NCBI GenBank assembly: GCA_038246785.1
Contig: JBBRVP010000032.1
Coordinates: forward strand, 1-38,769
Length of the DNA stretch: 38,769 bases
Source of the DNA: JBBRVP01 sp038246785
Lineage (GTDB): Bacteria; Actinomycetota; Actinomycetes; Jiangellales; Jiangellaceae
Direction: 5' to 3'
Of this stretch, positions 34,272 to 38,769 are shown piece after piece. Made by a program: the position numbers and the translations under genes. Each line of letters opens with the position of its first letter. Position 1 is the stretch's first letter. The notes under the pieces were generated by a model that was not told the DNA's origin, ran no database searches, and saw only the letters and a list, made by a program, of their open reading frames with translations.

Positions 34272-34450
34272 CCGAGGACGGGAGCGAACGCCCGCCGGAT
34301 GACCTGCAGCAGCAGGCCGCGCACTTCACCGCTGGTGAGAATCTTCAGCAGCAGGCCGCCGAGGCCACAGGCGGCGACGGTGCCCACGGCGTACTCGGCC
34401 GTGGTCATGCCGCGCTCGGCCGCCCGGATCCGGCGAAGGGTGCTGGTCAT
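34268..34450 (-). CDS. Flp prepilin-like small protein (DUF4244)
   Basis: This 60-aa protein has the class III prepilin signature. Basic MTSTLRRIRAAERG is cleaved after Gly14, leaving MTTAEYAVG with Glu19 at +5 and Tyr at +6, then the helix TVAACGLGGLLLKIL. It is the best candidate for the major pilin or pseudopilin of this Tad cluster. ATG 34450 has AGGAGGT 3 nt upstream. The 142-nt gap before it (34451-34592), the largest within the cluster, could hold its own promoter, which would fit high expression of a major pilin (inference). Confidence 0.9.
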   Translation of the reverse strand: MTSTLRRIRAAERGMTTAEYAVGTVAACGLGGLLLKILTSGEVRGLLLQVIRRAFAPVLG

Positions 34451-34592
34451 GGGACCTCCTGGCTCCGGCGGACCGGCCGGTGCGGGCCCCGTCCATCGGG
34501 GGCGTCTCGACGATCCGTCGCCGGAGGCGGAAACGGGGACCGTCGCGGACTTCTGTGGAGGAGCGGGCGTTGGCGGTCGCGGCTGTGGACAC

Positions 34593-35357
34593 TCACCCGA
34601 GCAGTCCCTGCGCCAGGCCGCCGACCAGCGGTACGACGCCCACGAGAACGAACGCCGGCAGGAAGCACAGCCCGAGCGGCGCAGCTACCAGCGAGCCGAC
34701 CCGCCGGGCCCGCTCGTTGGCCCGGGCCCGCTCCTCCGCACGGGCGTCCTCAGCGAGCAGGCGCAGTGCCTCCACGGGAGACGCCCCGCTCGCTCCGCAC
34801 CGGCCGAGCGTGCGACCCAACGCCTCCAGCGGTGTCCCGTCGAGGGCTGTCCAGGCCGCGACCGGGTCGGCGCCCAGGTCAGCCGCGACCGTGACCGGCC
34901 CGAGCAGGTCCAACACTGCCGGTCCCAGGCACTCGGCGGCCGCCCGTGCCGAGCCAACGAGCGGCCGGCCGGCGCCGACGCAGGCGCCGACGAGATCCGC
35001 GATCACGGGCACGGCGGCCTCCAGGCGCTCGCGGCGCCGGCGCTGAGCGACCGGCTCGAGCCTGCTGAGCCAGCCCCGCAGAGCTGCCGCCACCAGCAGG
35101 CCGACGAGCACGCCGAGTCCCCCGCCCAGGAGTACGGCGACCGCTAGTCCGGCGCTCGCCGCCGCCACGGTCGGGAGCCGGTTGCGGGGCCCGCCCTCCG
35201 GAGCGGCGCGACTGTGGCGCGTCCCGGTCGATCCGGCGGCTCGGCGTCCGGACGCCTGGACGCCGGCGAGCCGCCGCCGCCCGGCCGAGGCCTCGGGGAG
35301 AGCGCACCACACCGCCGCGCCGATGCCGGCGGCGGCGACGTACGCCGCGGCGCTCAC
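34593..35357 (-). CDS. tadC: Type II secretion F-domain protein, TadC-like
   Basis: This 254-aa inner-membrane platform protein has TM helices at the N-terminus, in the middle (LAVAVLLGGGLGVLVGLLVAAA, in part) and at the C-terminus (LCFLPAFVLVGVVPLVGGLA). The T2SSF domain between them has LEAAVPVIADLVGACVGAGRPL and ARANERARRVG. Together with TadB it forms the platform that the TadA ATPase acts on. The GTG start overlaps the tadB stop as GTGA. Confidence 0.88.
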   Translation of the reverse strand: MSAAAYVAAAGIGAAVWCALPEASAGRRRLAGVQASGRRAAGSTGTRHSRAAPEGGPRNRLPTVAAASAGLAVAVLLGGGLGVLVGLLVAAALRGWLSRLEPVAQRRRRERLEAAVPVIADLVGACVGAGRPLVGSARAAAECLGPAVLDLLGPVTVAADLGADPVAAWTALDGTPLEALGRTLGRCGASGASPVEALRLLAEDARAEERARANERARRVGSLVAAPLGLCFLPAFVLVGVVPLVGGLAQGLLG

Positions 35358-36223
35358 GGCGTCCCGAGCGGGCGGTCCGTGGCAGCCGCGATGCGGTCCA
35401 CCCAGGTCACGCCGGCGACGGCCAGCATGGCGCCCAGGAGCAGGCAGAGCTGTCCCCACCTGGCGCCGAGCACGGCAGACAGGTCCGCGCCCAGGGAGGA
35501 CGCCAGGAGCAAGGTCGCGGCCGGCAGCACGGCAAGGAGTCGGGCCGTGCCGCGCGCGGACGAGAGCTCCCCGGCGACGGTCCGGCGCAGCGACTCCCGA
35601 TCGCGGACCGCCTCGACCATCCGTCCGGCCACCGGCGAGAGCGGCACACCGGTGCTGGCGGCCAGCCGCCAGGCTGCCGCGAGCAACATCAACGCGTCGG
35701 CGCCGGGTGCCTCGCCGGCCGTTGCGAGGGCGACGCCGATGTCACCGCCCACCCGGGCAGTGGCCGACACGGGCTCGAGTACGCGGCACGAGGCCGCGGC
35801 CGTGTCGAGAGCCTCCACCGGTGTCCGTCCCGCCCGCAGCTCGCTGTGCAGCGCCACTGCCGCGGCGGCGACCTCGGCGCGGGTCCGGTCCCGGCCGCGG
35901 CGCCACCGGGCGCGGGCGCGCCAATGCAGCACCCAGCCCGCGGCGGCCAGTGCTGCGGTGAGGGCGCTCCCCCACGGCGCCTGGGCGGCGATACCGATCA
36001 GCGGGGCGGCGGTGAGGGCAGCGAGCGCGAGGCCGGGTGGATCCGCGACGGCCGAGCGCCACCCGAAACTGCGCCGGACCGGCCGAGCACCCCGCCCCCC
36101 GTACCGGGACGCTGCCCGGGCGGCGTCGGTCAAAGCGGCGAGGCGCCACGCCGGGTCGGGCGGCACCCAGGCCGCCGCCGCCGATGACACCAGCGCGACC
36201 GTGAGCAGCGCCGCGGCCCTCAT
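35354..36223 (-). CDS. tadB: Type II secretion F-domain protein, TadB-like
   Basis: This 289-aa membrane platform protein of the Tad machine has an N-terminal helix, two helices around residues 65-105, the cytoplasmic T2SSF domain (VALHSELRAGRTPVEAL, RLAASTGVPLSPVAGRMVEAV) and C-terminal helices. The ATG is 36 nt after the tadA stop and has no strong ribosome site. It is translationally coupled to tadC by the GTGA overlap. Confidence 0.88.
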   Translation of the reverse strand: MRAAALLTVALVSSAAAAWVPPDPAWRLAALTDAARAASRYGGRGARPVRRSFGWRSAVADPPGLALAALTAAPLIGIAAQAPWGSALTAALAAAGWVLHWRARARWRRGRDRTRAEVAAAAVALHSELRAGRTPVEALDTAAASCRVLEPVSATARVGGDIGVALATAGEAPGADALMLLAAAWRLAASTGVPLSPVAGRMVEAVRDRESLRRTVAGELSSARGTARLLAVLPAATLLLASSLGADLSAVLGARWGQLCLLLGAMLAVAGVTWVDRIAAATDRPLGTP

Positions 36224-36259
36224 CGCGCCGCACGCCCTCGGCCACGGCGTCGTCGCGGC

Positions 36260-37435
36260 TTACCCATCCCGGTCGGCCAGCAGCCGCTCCAGACGTGCCG
36301 CACCCGGCCCCTCACCGACCGCGTCGTCAGCGCCCACTGTGACGGCGGGGACCACCTCGACGAGACCGTCGGGGCGGCGCAGCGGCACGGCCAGCTCTGC
36401 GACGCGGCGCCGGCCCTCCCGGTCGCGGGCGAGGTGGACTACCACGTCGAGTGCCGCGGCGAGCTGACTGTGGGCCGCCTGCCGGGGCAGCCCGGCAGCA
36501 ACGGCGAGCGCCTCGACGCGGGCCGGCAGCGCCGCGGCGTCGTTGGCGTGCAGCGTGCCGCAACCGCCGTCATGGCCGGTGTTGAGAGCCGCAAGCAGCT
36601 CGACCACCTCACCGCCGCGCACCTCGCCGACCACGAGCCGGTCGGGGCGCATCCGCAGCGCCTGCCGGACGAGGTCGCGCAGGATGACCGCACCGGCCCC
36701 GTCGACGTTGGCCGGCCTTGCCTCGAGCCGGACCACGTGATGGTGATCCGGCCGCAGCTCGGCGGAGTCCTCGACGATGACGATGCGTTCGGCCGGCCCG
36801 ACCCTGGACAGCAGCGCGGCGAGCACGGTGGTCTTGCCGGTTCCGGTGCCGCCGGTGATGAGGAAGGAGCGCCGCACGGCGACCAGCCGATCGAGCAGCG
36901 GGACCAGCGGTGCCGCGAGCGAACCGGCGGCGGCGAGGTCCTCCAGGCTGAACCGGCGGGCGGCGGGTACGCGCAAGGACAGGCAGGTGCCCGGCGCGGC
37001 CAGTGGCGCGAGCACGGCGTGCAGCCGGGTGCCGTCGGCCAGCCGCGCGTCGACCCACGGCTGGGCGTCGTCGAGCCGGCGGCCGGCGGCAGCGGCGAGG
37101 CGCACCGCCAGCGCGCGTACGGCGCCCTCCCCACTCAGCCGGACGTCGCTGCGCTCGAGCCCGGCGCCCCGGTCCACCCACACGCCGTCGCAGCCGTTGA
37201 CCAGGACGTCGCTCACCCCCGGCTGGTGCAGCAGCGACTCCAGGGGACCAGCGCCGGAGAGCTCGGCCTGCAGCGAACCGGTGACGGCGAGCACCGTGGA
37301 GTCGCCAAGCACGACCCCGGTGCGGCGCAGCGCGTCGGCGACCCGGGCCGGTGTCACCGCCTCGCGTTCGCTCGCCAGGACGGCCCGCACCCTGCCGAGC
37401 AGGGCCGGGTCAACCGGCGGTGCCGTCGTGCTCAC
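36260..37435 (-). CDS. tadA: Tad secretion ATPase (TadA/CpaF family)
   Basis: This 391-aa hexameric ATPase drives pilus assembly. The N-terminal domain ends in GVSDVLVNGCDGVWVDRG, typical of CpaF. The P-loop is ITGGTGTGKTT, the Asp-box region VIVEDSAELRPDHHHVVRLEARP, Walker B DRLVVGEVRGGE and the His-box NTGHDGGCGTLHAN. It is shorter than Gram-negative TadA at the N-terminus. The GTG start overlaps the ssd stop as GTGA and the stop is TAA. Confidence 0.95.
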   Translation of the reverse strand: MSTTAPPVDPALLGRVRAVLASEREAVTPARVADALRRTGVVLGDSTVLAVTGSLQAELSGAGPLESLLHQPGVSDVLVNGCDGVWVDRGAGLERSDVRLSGEGAVRALAVRLAAAAGRRLDDAQPWVDARLADGTRLHAVLAPLAAPGTCLSLRVPAARRFSLEDLAAAGSLAAPLVPLLDRLVAVRRSFLITGGTGTGKTTVLAALLSRVGPAERIVIVEDSAELRPDHHHVVRLEARPANVDGAGAVILRDLVRQALRMRPDRLVVGEVRGGEVVELLAALNTGHDGGCGTLHANDAAALPARVEALAVAAGLPRQAAHSQLAAALDVVVHLARDREGRRRVAELAVPLRRPDGLVEVVPAVTVGADDAVGEGPGAARLERLLADRDG

Positions 37436-38544
37436 GCGGCGACGCCACGGTCGAGCAGCCCCTCGACGAACCGCCCGGCGAACGTCGCCAGCGGTCCCGT
37501 GCCGGAGCGCCCGGGCGCCTCCCCGCGCTCGAGCGCTTCGGCCAGGCCCGGCTCGGCGTCCACCTCGCCGGCCAGCGGCAGACCGAGCGACTGAACGACG
37601 TCCCGCGCGCCGAGCCGCGAGGGCGCCGGGCCGCGCACGACCACGCGTACGTCGCCTGCCACCAGGCCCACCGCGGCCACGACCCGTGCCGCCGCAACCG
37701 TTGCCCGCACCTCTGCCGGGACCACGACGAGCACCGTGGACACCCGCGAGAGCACCTCCTCGACCGCCGGGTCGACCCGGCGCGGCAGGTCGACGACGAC
37801 GAGGTCATGGCTGCGGCGGGCGGCTGCCAGCACCGTGGCCATCGCCTCCGGCGGCACCGTGAGCAGGTCGCCACGGTCCCAGGACAGCACCGTCAACTCG
37901 TCGACGGCCGGCAGGACCTCGCGCAGAGCGGCGCCGCTGACCCTTCCCCGGCTGGCGGCCAGGTCCGGCCAGCGGGCACCATCGGCCGACTCGCCGCCCA
38001 GCGCCAGGTCGATGCCGCCGCCCAACGGGTCGGCGTCGATCAGCAGCGTGCGCGCCCCACGCCGGGAGCCGGCCAACGCCAGGGCGACCGACAGCGTCGT
38101 CGCCCCGGCCCCTCCCCGGCCACCGACGACACCAACGACCGCCGCCTCGCGGCCGTCGCCGTCGGCCGCGTCGGCGAGCCGGTCGACCAGCCACGGCTCG
38201 GCGTCGGGCAGGAACACCACCTGCTCCGCTCCGACGTCCACGGCGTCCTGCCATACCCGGGCGGAGTCCAGGTCGAGTCCGACGAGGACGACGCAGGCCC
38301 GTCGCGGCGGGCGGCGGCGGGCCAGTGCCGTGACGACGTCCTGGCCGAGCACGATGAGAGGCGCGCCCGCCCACGCCGCCCTCGCCGCGGCGGCATCTGG
38401 TGCGACGTCGACGCTCACACCGGCAGCTGCGGCCAGGCGCAGCAAGTCGTCGAGCAATCGCTCGTCGCCGGTCGCCACCAGCGGACGGCCGGTGGACGGC
38501 GGCCGGGCGCGGCTCGGCACGACGCGGGACGGCAGGCGAGGCAC
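37432..38544 (-). CDS. ssd: TadZ/CpaE-like MinD-family protein (septum-site determining protein Ssd)
   Basis: This 370-aa protein is the actinobacterial CpaE-like member of tad clusters, equivalent to Rv3660c (Ssd), which affects septation in mycobacteria. An N-terminal receiver-like domain without clear phospho-acceptor (residues 1-130) leads to a MinD-type domain. The deviant P-loop is degenerate: GGRGGAGATTL lacks both lysines of KGGxGKTT. The remaining MinD features are LLIDADPLGGGIDLALG and LVVVDLPRRVDPAVEE. Nucleotide hydrolysis is therefore doubtful. GTG 38544 is preceded by GAGGGAGA. It is the first gene of the tad operon. Confidence 0.9.
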   Translation of the reverse strand: MPRLPSRVVPSRARPPSTGRPLVATGDERLLDDLLRLAAAAGVSVDVAPDAAAARAAWAGAPLIVLGQDVVTALARRRPPRRACVVLVGLDLDSARVWQDAVDVGAEQVVFLPDAEPWLVDRLADAADGDGREAAVVGVVGGRGGAGATTLSVALALAGSRRGARTLLIDADPLGGGIDLALGGESADGARWPDLAASRGRVSGAALREVLPAVDELTVLSWDRGDLLTVPPEAMATVLAAARRSHDLVVVDLPRRVDPAVEEVLSRVSTVLVVVPAEVRATVAAARVVAAVGLVAGDVRVVVRGPAPSRLGARDVVQSLGLPLAGEVDAEPGLAEALERGEAPGRSGTGPLATFAGRFVEGLLDRGVAA

Positions 38545-38698
38545 GCAGTCTCCCTCGGGCTCGACGCGGCTGCCACGAAGGTCGGCGACAGCACCGCTGA
38601 CGACGGTGGCCGCGCGGCCGGCGGCGTGGGGGCGCAGGGCCGGATCTGTGGACGACCTTCAGGTCCCAGAACCCGCTGTGGACGGCGCGCCGGTCGAC

Positions 38699-38769
38699 GG
38701 CGTCACTGTCCTGGTGGTGGAGAACCCGGCCGCAACAGGCCGATAGACCGCCACCAGGACAGTGACGCC
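38699..38769. repeat. 19-bp perfect inverted repeat at the right window end
   Basis: GGCGTCACTGTCCTGGTGG (38699-38717) is repeated exactly in reverse complement at 38751-38769, the last base of the window. An inner CGGCC/GGCCG pair brackets GCAACA, so the 71-nt unit folds into one long hairpin. It lies about 155 nt upstream of ssd. The rest of 38545-38769 shows no recognised gene; a 32-codon plus-strand frame (GTG 38649 to TAG 38746) crosses the left arm. The repeat may continue past the window. Confidence 0.85.

Noticed and set aside
38640..38690. TGTGGAC-type boxes as a replication origin
   Set aside because: Only two partial matches to a DnaA box are seen. There is no dnaA/dnaN context and no AT-rich region.

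Overview
The window is high-GC DNA from an actinobacterium. The evidence is a mycothiol-dependent formaldehyde dehydrogenase (mscR), a BldG-type anti-anti-sigma factor, an actinobacterial topA with basic tail and C-terminal repeats, a K+-independent H+-pyrophosphatase, the 'helicase/secretion neighbourhood' Tad cluster, and frequent GTG starts with GTGA/ATGA overlaps. The genus cannot be named from the sequence alone. Both ends stop in repeats: a 16-bp tandem array on the left and a 19-bp inverted repeat on the right. This suggests the window is a whole draft contig.

Left part (1-10628): a large arylsulfatase follows a minus-strand nuo-like operon ordered nuoA, an unusual fusion protein, nuoH, J, K, L, M, N. 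All seven membrane subunits of complex I are present. NuoC, E, F, G and I are absent. NuoB and NuoD seem to be represented only by one 376-aa protein with a decayed NuoB-like part, an Asp/His/Gly linker and a shortened NuoD-like part. Several channel residues are also changed (NuoN Glu to Leu, NuoM Glu to Asp, loss of the NuoH acidic loop). The operon therefore looks like a membrane arm serving some other reaction than NADH oxidation.

Copper-type island (10785-16268): a minus-strand operon encodes a Tat-exported Met-rich multicopper oxidase, a DUF305 lipoprotein and an Asp-box lipoprotein. A divergent plus-strand operon encodes a SHOCT-domain membrane protein, an OmpR-type response regulator and its histidine kinase. 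The region between them holds back-to-back 11-bp-spaced TTCATC direct repeats. These look like one operator for both operons.

Central part (16435-23361): tRNA-Thr(CGU), a DUF421 membrane protein, a secreted TAP-type hydrolase, a PSP1/RicT-like protein, a metallo-beta-lactamase hydrolase with mscR, holB and tmk. The mscR/MBL pair lies between the usual neighbours holB and PSP1.

Right part (23582-38544): topA, a YjbQ protein, hppA, an anti-sigma ATPase and bldG run leftward. Divergently come a DEAD/DEAH helicase with a C-terminal cysteine cluster and a small membrane protein. A compact minus-strand Tad cluster closes the window (ssd/TadZ-like, TadA, TadB, TadC, a 60-aa prepilin-like protein, TadE, TadE-like). 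This order matches the conserved topA-hppA-bldG-helicase block of Streptomyces and the tad block of Mycobacterium as recalled from memory.
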